Below, piece by piece: positions 15,770 through 24,969 of a stretch of DNA of 64,000 bases (the first letter of the stretch is position 1; each line of letters opens with the position of its first letter). The stretch is from assembly GCA_026710435.1 (NCBI GenBank), contig JAPOQZ010000166.1, positions 1-64,000 of the forward strand, read 5' to 3'. Source of the stretch: a bacterium (GTDB lineage: Bacteria; Actinomycetota; Acidimicrobiia; Spongiisociales; Spongiisociaceae). The translations under genes and the position numbers were made by a program. The notes beneath the pieces were generated by a model. That model ran no database searches. It worked only from the letters and a program-made list of their open reading frames with translations, and had not been told where the DNA came from.

Positions 15770-17494
15770 GTGACCGAACTGATGGACCGGAGAAAGTTCC
15801 TCAAACGAAGTGGACTCATTATCGGGGTAGGCGCAGTTGCGCCGACCGTGCTGGCTGCTTGCGGAGACGACGAGCCCCCCGCGACCACCGCAGCACCCGC
15901 GACCACCGCAGCTCCCGCGACCACTGCCGCGGCAGCGACAGAGACCACGGCGGCGATGGAGGAGACCACAACCACCGCCATGATGGAAGAGGCTCCGGCA
16001 GAGTTCGAGAGCATCACACTCTCCCAGGTGGGAGGTTGGATATCGCTCGACAACAACCGGACCACCGGCGGCGCCCTCGCCTCGGGCCAGCACACCTTCG
16101 AGGGTCTGTTGATCAAGCTGCCTGATCGGTCACTGATTCCCGGCCTGGCGGCCGAGATGCCCCAGCAGGTCGATGCCACTACCTACAGCGTGAAGGTGCG
16201 GACGGACCGGACATTCACCGACGGCTCTCCGATCAAGGCCTCCGATATCGCGTACGGGTTCGACCGTCTGGCGCCGGAGAGGGAGTTGGGATCCCCCTTC
16301 ACGTCCTACATCTCCTTCATCGAATCGATTGAGGTCGTGGCCGACGACGAGCTCAGGATCAACCTCACCCAGCCGATGCCCGAGGACGTGCTGTTCCAGC
16401 GGATCTCCGGCATCAATGCCTATCCGGAGGCGGTAGTGGAGGCGATGGGTGGCATGGACTACTCGTTCCAGCCGATTCCTTCGTCGGGCTCGATGATGGT
16501 TGTGGGCCCCTTCGACACCGAGATCAATACGTTCAAGCGGTACGACGGATACGAGGGTCCCATGCCTTTGGCGGCCAAGGACATCACCTATCTGGTTATC
16601 CCGGAACTGTCGGGCCGGATCGCCCAGGCCGAGGCCGGCCAAGTCCAGATCCTGGACGGCGTGTCACCGCAGCTCTACCGGGCTATCCAGGACTCGCCGA
16701 ACCTCGAGTTGGGTGTTGCTCGCGAGACGACGTTCCTCGAGATGATCTTCTTCAACACCACCAAGCCTCCCTTCGACAACCAACTGGTGCGCCAAGCAGT
16801 CATGTACTCCATCGACGCTCCACAGTTGATCGAGATCGGCTTGGCCGGCGAAGGTCGGATCGCCCGCTCGCCGCTCCCTCCGGAGAGCGACCGGTTCAGG
16901 GAGCCGCAGATGCAGTACAACTTCGACCCCGAGAAGTCGAAGGAACTGCTGAGGGAAGCCGGTTACGACCCGGACAACGAGCCGTTGCAGTTCCAGCTCG
17001 GCGTTGTGGAGTGGGCATACGTCTACCCGCAGGCGCCCCTGCTGGCCCAGACGATGCAGACGGGCGGTTTCGACCCGTTGCTGCTTGTCGACTCGATCGA
17101 CGCCCGCTGGGTGTCCGACATCATGCGGCCCGAGGACGGTGGTCCAGCGCGGTATGACGCCTGGGTGGCCACCATCGGTTTCGAGGTGTTCACCTACGAC
17201 CCGGACAACCTCTTCCGTGGCTGGTGGGGCGGCTGGGCCGAGAACGCCAGCTTCGCCACAGAAAACGTGCCGTCGAAGCTCAACCAACTGCTCGACCAGG
17301 CGCTGGAGGAACCGGACTTCGACAAGCAGAACGATCTGTACGCCGAGGCCAACGAGATACTCGTCACCGAGGCCGGTGCTGTGCCGATCCTGTTCCAGCC
17401 GATAGCCCACGCCTGGCACAAGTCCGTGGCCGGTTACCAGATGCCACAGACGCTGGGCATGACGCTGTTCGGCGTACATCCGTCCGGCATGTAG
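15770..17494 (+). CDS. ABC importer substrate-binding lipoprotein, family 5 (Dpp/Opp type)
   Basis: About 574 residues. RRKFLKR followed by a hydrophobic stretch looks like a twin-arginine signal, ending in the lipobox LAAC with Cys 31 as the lipidated residue. A low-complexity Ala/Thr/Pro linker then spans about residues 36-75. The rest is a type-C extracytoplasmic solute-binding protein (YSVKVRTDRTFTDGSPIKASD, late YAEANEILVTEAGAVPI). Ligands in the family are peptides, nickel or other small polar molecules; the ligand here is unknown. GTG at 15770 has AGAGGAGG upstream; the longer frame back to 15533 is rejected because it would bury the signal peptide. Confidence 0.92.
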   Translation: MTELMDRRKFLKRSGLIIGVGAVAPTVLAACGDDEPPATTAAPATTAAPATTAAAATETTAAMEETTTTAMMEEAPAEFESITLSQVGGWISLDNNRTTGGALASGQHTFEGLLIKLPDRSLIPGLAAEMPQQVDATTYSVKVRTDRTFTDGSPIKASDIAYGFDRLAPERELGSPFTSYISFIESIEVVADDELRINLTQPMPEDVLFQRISGINAYPEAVVEAMGGMDYSFQPIPSSGSMMVVGPFDTEINTFKRYDGYEGPMPLAAKDITYLVIPELSGRIAQAEAGQVQILDGVSPQLYRAIQDSPNLELGVARETTFLEMIFFNTTKPPFDNQLVRQAVMYSIDAPQLIEIGLAGEGRIARSPLPPESDRFREPQMQYNFDPEKSKELLREAGYDPDNEPLQFQLGVVEWAYVYPQAPLLAQTMQTGGFDPLLLVDSIDARWVSDIMRPEDGGPARYDAWVATIGFEVFTYDPDNLFRGWWGGWAENASFATENVPSKLNQLLDQALEEPDFDKQNDLYAEANEILVTEAGAVPILFQPIAHAWHKSVAGYQMPQTLGMTLFGVHPSGM

Positions 17495-17567
17495 CCGGCC
17501 GGATCGGCAGATCAAGAAGCAACCGAGCCAATATCTGGTTGGTACCGGTAGGGGCCGGTAGGGCCTG

Positions 17568-18536
17568 ATGGGAGCGGTGGGCAGGCTGGTCCTGCAACGT
17601 CTCCTCCAATCCCTACCGGTCATCATCGGCATCACGTTCTATGTGTTCGTGATGCTTGAGTTCTCTCCGGTCGACGCCCGCTACGCGGGTTTAGGGCTGT
17701 ACGCCAGCGACGAGGCGCGAGAGCAACTCGCCGAGGAGTTCGGGCTCAACGATCCGGTCCTTATCCGCTACGGGCGGTACCTGGGAGACCTTGCCAGCGG
17801 CGACTTCGGGTTGAGCGTCTATGGCGACCGGCCCGTCTTGGCCATCCTCGGGGAGGGCATCGGGATCTCGCTATCGGTTGCGGGGATATCGCTGTTCCTC
17901 GCGACTCTGATCGCTTTCGTGCTGGGGGTGAGCTCCGCGTATTTCGCGGGCAGTTGGTGGGACTCCTCGATCAGGGCGGTAACGTTGGGGGTACTCTCGA
18001 TGCCGATCTTCTGGCTGGCTCTGCTACTGATCCTGACCTTCTCCCTAGCGAACCCCATAGGGTTCACGTGGTTCCCCGCCGGAAGTTGGGTACCCTTCGG
18101 CGAGGACAAGATCGGATGGCTGAGGTCGATTACCCTCCCCTCATTGTCGATAGCCCTTCCCGTAGGCGGATTCCTGACCCGCGTGGTGCGTTCTTCGGTG
18201 CTGGACGAGTTGGAGAAGGATTACGTACGTACGGCGCGCGGGATCGGACTGCGGGAACGGGTGATCGTCCGCAAGAACGTGCTCCGCAACGCCCTGGTGG
18301 CACCGTTGACCGTGCTCGGATTGCAGGCCGGCTATATCCTCGGAGGCGTGGTGCTGGTCGAGAGGGTCTTCAACCTCCGCGGCCTGGGCTGGAAGATGAT
18401 CGATTCCGCCACAACCGGCGACTTCAACATCGTCACCGGGATCGCGATGGTCGGCGCGTTGATGTTCGTCCTCTCCAACCTGGCCGCCGACGTGGCGTTC
18501 CTGATCTTCAAACCGAGCGCCCGCGAGAATTCGTAA
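17568..18536 (+). CDS. ABC importer permease (DppB/OppB family)
   Basis: A 322-residue inner-membrane permease. It opens with a first membrane segment (LVLQRLLQSLPVIIGITFYVFVML), has the long extracellular loop typical of DppB (residues about 35-95), and carries the EAA-type cytoplasmic loop around YVRTARGIGLRERVIVRKNV that contacts the ATPase. About six membrane segments are visible. It follows the binding-protein gene by 73 nt and precedes the partner permease by one base, forming the transmembrane half of the importer. Confidence 0.93.
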   Translation: MGAVGRLVLQRLLQSLPVIIGITFYVFVMLEFSPVDARYAGLGLYASDEAREQLAEEFGLNDPVLIRYGRYLGDLASGDFGLSVYGDRPVLAILGEGIGISLSVAGISLFLATLIAFVLGVSSAYFAGSWWDSSIRAVTLGVLSMPIFWLALLLILTFSLANPIGFTWFPAGSWVPFGEDKIGWLRSITLPSLSIALPVGGFLTRVVRSSVLDELEKDYVRTARGIGLRERVIVRKNVLRNALVAPLTVLGLQAGYILGGVVLVERVFNLRGLGWKMIDSATTGDFNIVTGIAMVGALMFVLSNLAADVAFLIFKPSARENS

Positions 18537-18537
18537 C

Positions 18538-19485
18538 GTGAGCGAAGCACGCGAGCCCAGCACCAGACGCCGACCGCGGATCAGGTTCGGCCCCAAGTCG
18601 GTGGAAGCTGCAATGAAGGCCGCTCCCGCCGGTCCGGTGAAGATGGGAACGCTGCCATTCCGGGCCAAGCTCGGGTTGGCATGGGTCGTGGTCGTCATAC
18701 TCGTGGCCATCTTCGCCCACTGGCTGTCGCCGTACGATCCCTACACGGTGGGGCTGACCTCTCCCAACACGGGGCCCGACTGGCCGGAGCACATCTTCGG
18801 GTCAGACGAGATTGCTCGGGACATCCTGTCCCGGGTTATTCACGGATCGAGGATGTCGGCTCTCGTGGCCGTCATGACCCCGGTGCTGGCCCTGATCCTG
18901 GGAGGAACGATCGGAATGGTGGCCGCCTCCACATCCCGGAATCGAAGGCTCAGGTGGATCAACGACGTGCTGATGCGCCTGGTGGACATCCAGTTCGCGT
19001 TCCCGGCAGTGGTGCTGGCCGTAGTGGTGTCGTCGGCATTCGGCCAGTCATTCCGGACCCTGCTGCTAGTCCTGACCGTCGTTTACACGCCGATCATGGC
19101 CCGCTACATCCGCGCCGCGGTCCTCGACCAACTGGGCGAGGACTACGTATCAGCCCTCAGGGCCATGGGGAGTTCCCAACTCCGCATCCTGCTGCGCCAC
19201 GTGTCCTTGAACATCGCCACGCCGCTGCTGGTGTTCTTCACGCTGGTGGCGGCGGACGCGGTCATTCTCGAAGCCTCCATCAGTTTCCTTGGCGCCGGTC
19301 TTCCTCCCCCCGCTCCCACCTGGGGAAACCTCGTCTACGGCGGCTCCCAGTACCTGATAGCGGGCACCTGGTGGTACACGACTTTCCCCGGTCTTGCCAT
19401 CTTCCTCACGGTGCTGTCGCTGAATACGGTGGCGGAGAGCATGGCAGACCGCCTCGGCGGTAGACGGCACCTGCTGGGGCAATGA
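18538..19485 (+). CDS. ABC importer permease (DppC/OppC family)
   Basis: A 315-residue permease starting with GTG. A basic cytoplasmic N-terminus (TRRRPRIRFGP) leads to the first membrane segment (LGLAWVVVVILVAIFAHWL). The DppC hallmarks HIFGSDEIARDILSRVIHG and the EAA loop YVSALRAMGSSQLRILLRH are present, as is the late EASISFLGAGLPPPAPTWG motif. It pairs with the preceding DppB-type protein. Its stop overlaps the start of the first ATPase gene (ATGA). Confidence 0.93.
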   Translation: MSEAREPSTRRRPRIRFGPKSVEAAMKAAPAGPVKMGTLPFRAKLGLAWVVVVILVAIFAHWLSPYDPYTVGLTSPNTGPDWPEHIFGSDEIARDILSRVIHGSRMSALVAVMTPVLALILGGTIGMVAASTSRNRRLRWINDVLMRLVDIQFAFPAVVLAVVVSSAFGQSFRTLLLVLTVVYTPIMARYIRAAVLDQLGEDYVSALRAMGSSQLRILLRHVSLNIATPLLVFFTLVAADAVILEASISFLGAGLPPPAPTWGNLVYGGSQYLIAGTWWYTTFPGLAIFLTVLSLNTVAESMADRLGGRRHLLGQ

Positions 19486-20480
19486 TGAACGCACCGGCCG
19501 GTAACCCTATCCTGGAGGTCGAGAACCTCAGCATCCACATCCGCCATGCCTACGGAAACACACCCGTGGTGTCCGGCGTGTCGTTCTCGGTGATGGAGGG
19601 TGAGAACCTGGGAATCGTCGGCGAGTCGGGATGCGGCAAGACGCTGACGGGGTTGTCCGTCATCGGCCTGCTGCCGCGTCTGGTGGAGGCTACGGGTTCC
19701 ATCCGGTGGAAGGGCCAGGATGTACTCGAGTTGTCCCCTGCCGAACGCCGCAATCTGATGGGCCGGGAGATCGGCATGGTGTACCAGGACCCGCTGCTGA
19801 GCCTTAACCCGGGGATGACGGTCGAAGCCCAGCTGCGGCAGGCACTCCGGCTCGACGGCGACCACAGGGGCGGGCGCCTCTACGAGTTGCTGGAGTTGGT
19901 CCACCTACCCAATCCCAGGGCCATCGCAGCCGCCTACCCGTTCCAGCTGTCGGGCGGGCAGCGCCAGCGGGTGCTGATCGCCATGGCGCTCGCCCGGCGG
20001 CCCTCCATCCTGATCGGTGACGAGCCCACCACCGCCCTCGACGAAACCGTCCAGGCCCAGATTGTCGAGCTGTTGCGCTCATTGCAGGCAGAACTGTCCT
20101 TCACGACCATCCTCATCACCCACAACTTGGCCCTGGTGAAGGAGCTGTGCGAGCGCACCATGGTCATGTACGCCGGGCAGCTGGTGGAGCTTGCGCGTAC
20201 CGAGGAGCTGGTCCGCGACCCCCGCCACCCGTACGCGGCGGGGTTGCTGGGCTCGATCGTCAGCCTGGAAGCGAAGGAGCGACCCGCCCGATCGATCGAC
20301 GGGGTCGTTCCGAGTCCCCTCGAGTTCTCTCCCGGGTGCCGGTTCGTCGGGCGCTGCGCCAACGCCGGCGACCCATGTGCCGAGACTCCCCCACCCCTGG
20401 AGTCCGTTGGCGATCGCCGCGACCTGGCCTGCTACTTCCCGGTCGGAGGAACCGCTGCAACCGCCGGAGCCGTCGGATGA
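19482..20480 (+). CDS. ABC importer ATPase (DppD/OppD family)
   Basis: A 332-residue ATPase with Walker A GESGCGKT (about residues 46-53), Q-loop MVYQDPLLSLNP, signature LSGGQRQRV, Walker B ILIGDEPTTALD and the switch His in ILITHN. The C-terminal oligopeptide extension is present with its four cysteines (PGCRFVGRCANAGDPC and ACYF), which bind an iron-sulfur cluster or zinc in relatives. It is one of two ATPases energising the importer; both junctions are ATGA overlaps. Confidence 0.93.
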   Translation: MMNAPAGNPILEVENLSIHIRHAYGNTPVVSGVSFSVMEGENLGIVGESGCGKTLTGLSVIGLLPRLVEATGSIRWKGQDVLELSPAERRNLMGREIGMVYQDPLLSLNPGMTVEAQLRQALRLDGDHRGGRLYELLELVHLPNPRAIAAAYPFQLSGGQRQRVLIAMALARRPSILIGDEPTTALDETVQAQIVELLRSLQAELSFTTILITHNLALVKELCERTMVMYAGQLVELARTEELVRDPRHPYAAGLLGSIVSLEAKERPARSIDGVVPSPLEFSPGCRFVGRCANAGDPCAETPPPLESVGDRRDLACYFPVGGTAATAGAVG

Positions 20481-21505
20481 CATCCGGGCCCGCCCCCGCT
20501 GTCGCCGCCCCTTCCGGCCAGGAGAGGGCAACCACGAGTCCTGAGGTCCTGCTCCGGTTGGAGAATCTTGTCCATCACTACAGGGCTCCGAGACGGCAGA
20601 AGGTCCACGCGGTGGAGGATCTCTCTTTGACGTTGGCACCTGGTGAGGCCCTGGGCCTGGTAGGCGAGTCGGGTTGCGGCAAGTCCACAGTGGCCCGCTG
20701 CGTGGTCGGGCTGATACGACCCACCGGAGGGAGGATCATCTACGACGGGACCGATGTCTGGGCCCAGCCGGCCCGGTGGCGCCGCCGCAACTTCGCCCGG
20801 CAGGTTGCAATCGTGTTCCAGGACCCCACCTCAAGCCTCAACCCTCGTCTGAAGGTAAGGGACACCCTGGCCGACCCGCTGATCATCCACGGAGTCGGCG
20901 ACAAGCCGGCACGAAACGCCCGCGTGCAGGAGCTGCTCGACATGGTGCACCTCCCCCGGGACGCGGCGGACAAGCTCCCCTCCGAGCTGTCGGGAGGCCA
21001 GCGCCAGCGGGTGGCGATCGCCCGGGCCCTCTCGCTGAACCCTTCGCTGCTGGTGGCCGACGAGCCGACTTCAGCCCTCGATGTCAGCGTCCAGAACCAG
21101 ATCCTCAATCTGTTGGCGGAACTCCGCGATGCCCTCAACCTCTCCGTGATCCTGATCAGCCACAACATCCAGGCAGTATCCTGGCTGGTCGACCGCGTGG
21201 CGGTGATGTACCTGGGCCGCAAGGTTGAAGAAGGCCCGGTCGCCGAGGTGAGGGACCACCGGCTCCATCCGTACACGAGAGCTCTGCTCTCGGCCAGCCC
21301 GATGATCACCAAGACCAGCGAGCGGATCATCCTGGAAGGCACCCTTCCGAACCCCCGGAACCCTCCGAGCGGATGTCCCTTCCGGACCCGCTGCTGGAAG
21401 ACCGAAGAGGTCTGCGCGGGCGAGTTCCCTCCCGCCGACATCCCGGTTGTGGGCCACGAGGTGCATTGCTACTTCCCCGAAGACCCCGTGGTAGTGGAGG
21501 GGTAG
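20477..21505 (+). CDS. ABC importer ATPase (DppF/OppF family)
   Basis: A 342-residue ATPase. Walker [10 protein letters not shown]-loop [12 protein letters not shown], signature LSGGQRQRV, Walker [13 protein letters not shown] and the switch His in ILISHN are all seen, followed by the C-terminal Cys region ([19 protein letters not shown]). The ATG at 20477 overlaps the previous stop as ATGA. A longer in-frame extension to 20147 is rejected because it runs antiparallel in codon use through the DppD-type gene. Together with the preceding gene it completes a five-component importer. Confidence 0.92.
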   Translation: MTSGPAPAVAAPSGQERATTSPEVLLRLENLVHHYRAPRRQKVHAVEDLSLTLAPGEALGLVGESGCGKSTVARCVVGLIRPTGGRIIYDGTDVWAQPARWRRRNFARQVAIVFQDPTSSLNPRLKVRDTLADPLIIHGVGDKPARNARVQELLDMVHLPRDAADKLPSELSGGQRQRVAIARALSLNPSLLVADEPTSALDVSVQNQILNLLAELRDALNLSVILISHNIQAVSWLVDRVAVMYLGRKVEEGPVAEVRDHRLHPYTRALLSASPMITKTSERIILEGTLPNPRNPPSGCPFRTRCWKTEEVCAGEFPPADIPVVGHEVHCYFPEDPVVVEG

Positions 21506-21509
21506 GGAG

Positions 21510-22598
21510 ATGAAGGTCGACCGGCCACTCATCGTGGCGCCCCGCAGCTTCGACTGGGCTCCGGTCACGATCCCCGACGCCGTGGAGCCCGGGAAGGTCC
21601 GGATCCGTACCCTGGTCAGCCTGATCAGCCCGGGGACGGAGCTACGCCTCTACCGCGGTGATCCGATGGTCGATGAGGTGTGGGACTGCTTTGCAGACAT
21701 CGATGCTGTCACCACCGAGGGTATGGGAGTGATACCTGAATACCGCATCACCGGCCGCAACCAACCCTCGGGCGCCAAGTACCCGGTCAACTGCGGATAC
21801 AACCTAATCGGCGAGGTGGTCGAGGTCGGCGCGGGAGTGCGTTCGCTGGCCGAGGGCGACAGGGTCTTCGCCCTGGCCAGGCACCAACCGATGTTCGACA
21901 TCCGGGAATGGCAGGCCGTCAGAGTACCGGAGGGCGTTGCGACCGAAGCCGCCGCTTTCGGTTACCTACCGACCCTGGGGTTGCATGCCCTCCGCCGGGG
22001 CGGCTTCACCCCGGGTCTCAACGCGGCGGTGATCGGCCTCGGTCTGATCGGCTTCGGGGCCGCGCTGGTGGCCGACGCCATCGGCGCCTACCTGGCGTGT
22101 TTCGAGATCAACCCGGTCCGGCGTCGGCGTGCGGCGGAGGCACTACCGGGAGCGCTGATACTCGACCCCACGGCGGACGGCTTCGAGGACGCTCTGATGG
22201 CGCATTTCCAGCCGTTCGGGATCGACGTGGTGGTCGAGGCGGCAGTCGGTCCGGCCCCGCTCGACCTCGGCATGCGCATCCTCGACGACCAAGGCCGCAT
22301 GGTGGCAATCGCCCTGCACCCCGAGGATGTGGGACCTCTCCTCTCGTCCGACTTCTACAACAAGCAGGCTTCCATCCTCGGCACCAGCAATGCTCCCTAT
22401 GAGGATCCTGCCAAACGGCTCTCCCGATTCACCTGCGCCGACAACGTGTCCTACCTCCTCGAGCTCCACCTGAGGGGAAGGCTCCCCCTGGAAGCCATGC
22501 ACACCGACACCTATCCCGCCACGGATATAGACGTCGCGTTCGCCGACCTTGCTGCCGGTGAACGCGACATGATCGGGGTTCTTCTCGATTGGTGCTGA
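21510..22598 (+). CDS. Medium-chain dehydrogenase/reductase without catalytic-zinc ligands
   Basis: A 362-residue MDR-superfamily protein. The GroES-like N-terminal half contains SLISPGTELRLYRGD and YNLIGEVVEVGAGV; the Rossmann half has AVIGLGLIGFGAALVA. The usual Cys/His catalytic-zinc ligands and the structural-zinc Cys cluster are not apparent, as in the BchC/threonine-dehydrogenase-like group that lacks zinc. It follows the importer ATPase by 4 nt with GGGAG before the ATG, so it is the last gene of the importer operon and probably oxidises or reduces an imported compound. Confidence 0.85.
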   Translation: MKVDRPLIVAPRSFDWAPVTIPDAVEPGKVRIRTLVSLISPGTELRLYRGDPMVDEVWDCFADIDAVTTEGMGVIPEYRITGRNQPSGAKYPVNCGYNLIGEVVEVGAGVRSLAEGDRVFALARHQPMFDIREWQAVRVPEGVATEAAAFGYLPTLGLHALRRGGFTPGLNAAVIGLGLIGFGAALVADAIGAYLACFEINPVRRRRAAEALPGALILDPTADGFEDALMAHFQPFGIDVVVEAAVGPAPLDLGMRILDDQGRMVAIALHPEDVGPLLSSDFYNKQASILGTSNAPYEDPAKRLSRFTCADNVSYLLELHLRGRLPLEAMHTDTYPATDIDVAFADLAAGERDMIGVLLDWC

Positions 22599-22752
22599 CC
22601 GCGCCTTGACCCGGCGTTAATCACGACCCACACAAACCCCCCCCTAACCATCGACCAGTCAGGCCGATTGCCGTCTAATCCTAGACTTCTGCTTAAAGTT
22701 TAAGTTAATAGCCACCGTCCCGCGATTCCGTCATCCTCTACCAACGTAACCA

Positions 22753-23772
22753 CTAACCGTCCGCCCAGGCCAGCAGGCGGCGCGGGGTGTCGATCATCCA
22801 GATGTCCAGTAGGTCCCTGTCTATGCCCATCTGATCCATGAGCTTGGGAACGATCGTCGGGATATAGGCGTACCCGTAACCTCCGTGGGAGGTGAACTGA
22901 ACCCTGCTGCACACATCGTGGCTGATGAGCAACCGATCTGCGTTGCCCCGCTCCGACCAGTCGGCTAGCACAGCCAGGCGTTGCGGGTCGGTCGGGCAGT
23001 GGATGTAGTGGTCGATGGGAAGCCATACGGATCCAAAGAAGTCGAATTCCACCGAGATGCCCCGCTCCATCGCCCGCTCGTGCCAGCTCAGATCCCGGAT
23101 ATCGAAGTCCATGTGACAGAAGGCCGTCTTCTCCCAGATCGGCTCGTACTCGTCGAACACGGCCAGCGCATCGTCCACGACCGGAACATTCATTAGATGT
23201 ACCCAGAGAGGGGCTCCCGTAGCGCGCTGAGCCAGGACGGCTGCTTCCAGCACCTTCAGTTCTGCGGGCCGGACCGGCTCGAAGAGCCCGATCTCCCCGA
23301 TCACCCCGGTCCGGATCCCGGTGTCGCCGATGCCTTCCGTCAGCTCACGGATCATCAACTCGGCCAGTTCTTCCCGGGACGCCTCGAGAGCCCAAGGACG
23401 CTGATGGTGGGCCAGGTACTGGCCGGTTCCCGAGATCACGTTCACGCCCGTGTATTCGGATACCTCGACCATCCGCTCGGGGTTTCTCCCGATGGGCTCG
23501 GTGGTCAACTCGACCAGCGTGTCGATACCGGCATCGGCGGCCTTCTTCAGTTCCAACGCCTGACCGCAGCTGCTGTCTAGGTGGATGTTGTTGGCATTGG
23601 TCATCAGATCGGAGCGGATCTCGCCCAACGTGTCGATGGCTATCGGCCGGTAGGCCTCCTCGTTGGCCGCCGGATAGGCATAGGTCATGGTCGCGAACAA
23701 GTGCTCGTGGGGAAGCGTTCTACCGATCTGGTCGGCAGGGACGAGGCCGGTAACCGAAACCGCGTTCTTCAT
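22753..23772 (-). CDS. Phosphotriesterase-family metal hydrolase
   Basis: About 339 residues in the phosphotriesterase branch of the amidohydrolase fold. It begins with VTGLVPADQIGRTLPHEHLF, whose H-x-H (residues 22 and 24) binds the first metal. GVIGEIGLF holds the bridging Glu used by phosphotriesterase homology proteins in place of the carbamylated Lys, WVHLMN and FCHMDF give two histidines, and LISHD gives the last Asp. Many relatives are lactonases rather than organophosphate hydrolases, so the natural substrate may be a lactone or ester. ATG at 23772 is chosen for AGAGG upstream. Confidence 0.88.
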   Translation of the reverse strand: MKNAVSVTGLVPADQIGRTLPHEHLFATMTYAYPAANEEAYRPIAIDTLGEIRSDLMTNANNIHLDSSCGQALELKKAADAGIDTLVELTTEPIGRNPERMVEVSEYTGVNVISGTGQYLAHHQRPWALEASREELAELMIRELTEGIGDTGIRTGVIGEIGLFEPVRPAELKVLEAAVLAQRATGAPLWVHLMNVPVVDDALAVFDEYEPIWEKTAFCHMDFDIRDLSWHERAMERGISVEFDFFGSVWLPIDHYIHCPTDPQRLAVLADWSERGNADRLLISHDVCSRVQFTSHGGYGYAYIPTIVPKLMDQMGIDRDLLDIWMIDTPRRLLAWADG

Positions 23773-23831
23773 TTTGTTCCTCTCCATATCCCAAAAGGAT
23801 ATCCGTGCGTAATCCTGTCCAGCCGTAGAGA

Positions 23832-24599
23832 TCAGGGTTCCGGTCGCACGGCCCCGTTGATCCCGCTCAGGCCTCCGTCGAGCGCGAGGACTGCACCTGT
23901 CATGAACCCGGACGAGTCCGAACACAGGTAACTCACCAGGTGGGCCACTTCGTCCGGCCTACCCACCCTACCGACCGGCAGGATTTCGAAATATGTCGGA
24001 TCGGGCGGTACGTCTGAGATCATCGGCGTGTCAATGGCCCCCGGAGCGATGGTGTTGACGGTGATCGCGTACGGACCGAGCTCGGCTGCCAACGCCCGGC
24101 CCAGTCCTTCGATGGCTGCCTTGCCGGCAGAGTACGCGGCATGGCCGGCGATGGCGGCGGATGCTCCGATCGACGACCATAGGATGATCCGCCCTCCGGC
24201 GCCTTCCTCGATCATCTGCCTGGTCGCAGCACTCGCGCAATGGATCACCCCCATCAGGTTCACGTCGAAGATCCTGGCAGTCTCGGCAGGATCGCGGAGG
24301 TGTGACAGTGATGCCTGCGGGTAGATCGCCGCCGCTGCAGCCAGTACGTACACCGGCCCAAACTCGACCTCGATCCGGTCGAGCGCCGATCCGACCGCCC
24401 CGGCGTCTGAAACGTCGACAGGGAGACCGAGACAACGGCCTCCCGCCACGGAGATCTCCTCGACCAAGTCGTCCAAACCGGCGAGGTCGACATCCAAGGC
24501 CCCCACCAGCGCGCCCTCTCCGGCCAGGCGCAGGGCAGTAGCGCGGCCTTGCCCCGACGCAGCCCCCGTGACCACTGCTACGCGGCCTGACACTCCCAT
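23832..24599 (-). CDS. Short-chain dehydrogenase/reductase
   Basis: A 255-residue classical SDR. TGAASGQG is the dinucleotide-binding glycine motif, LDVDL provides an acidic residue after strand two that favours NAD(H), and the catalytic Ser (LWSSIGAS) and YxxxK (YSAGK) are present; PGAIDTPM and the C-terminal LALDGGLSG are typical. It lies 59 nt upstream of the phosphotriesterase-like gene on the same strand and is likely cotranscribed. The substrate is unknown. Confidence 0.92.
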   Translation of the reverse strand: MGVSGRVAVVTGAASGQGRATALRLAGEGALVGALDVDLAGLDDLVEEISVAGGRCLGLPVDVSDAGAVGSALDRIEVEFGPVYVLAAAAAIYPQASLSHLRDPAETARIFDVNLMGVIHCASAATRQMIEEGAGGRIILWSSIGASAAIAGHAAYSAGKAAIEGLGRALAAELGPYAITVNTIAPGAIDTPMISDVPPDPTYFEILPVGRVGRPDEVAHLVSYLCSDSSGFMTGAVLALDGGLSGINGAVRPEP

Positions 24600-24639
24600 G
24601 GTCGACCTCCTTGCCCTTCCTGTGACCTCATGACCGGTC

Positions 24640-24745
24640 CTAGGAGGGTACTGAACAATGACGATTGGTCGGGCCTGCCGCCGGCCGACCCTGAGTCATG
24701 GATGGCGATTGGCAGGCCGCTGGTGGATCGCTCAGGACAATCTAG
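24640..24745 (+). repeat. 107-bp MITE-like palindromic element, copy B
   Basis: The left end CTAGGAGGGTACTGAACAA is intact, and the centre (GGGCCTGCCGCCGGCCGACC, then GGCGATTGGCAGGCCGC) matches the other copies. The right end has decayed (GATCGCTCAGGACAATCTAG). It lies about 40 bp upstream of the SDR gene start, on the outward side, and before the TIGR04255-like gene. Confidence 0.85.
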
Positions 24746-24969
24746 CGGGGTTTACTGCCGGGCAGACCACCTTGTGCAACTCCGCTCGAGGTTGTTGCCT
24801 ATCCCCTTCGCACCGGGTCTTCCGGCAGCCTCCTTGCAGGGCTGGGCATGCTGAACCCTAGGAAGTCCCCGGAGACGCCACCAGCCTGACCGGTGGTCGC
24901 TGGTCAGCGGTCAGTAACCAATGGCGGTGGAAATGGCTGGTAGTCTCTTCGGGATCCTGTAGCGATGCC
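24746..24969. other. Intergenic DNA without recognised content
   Basis: Between MITE copy B and the TIGR04255-like gene. I see no convincing reading frame or RNA. It contains short local inverted repeats such as ACCAGCCTGACCGGTGGT around 24880-24897. Confidence 0.4.

Noticed and set aside
15884-15940. Tandem repeat of about 18 bp that could look like a CRISPR or satellite
   Set aside because: It encodes the Ala/Thr/Pro linker of the lipoprotein; there are no spacers and the period keeps the reading frame.
20147-20476. N-terminal extension of the second importer ATPase
   Set aside because: It lies inside the first ATPase gene. The ATG at 20477 overlaps that gene's stop and leads directly into a normal OppF-type sequence.
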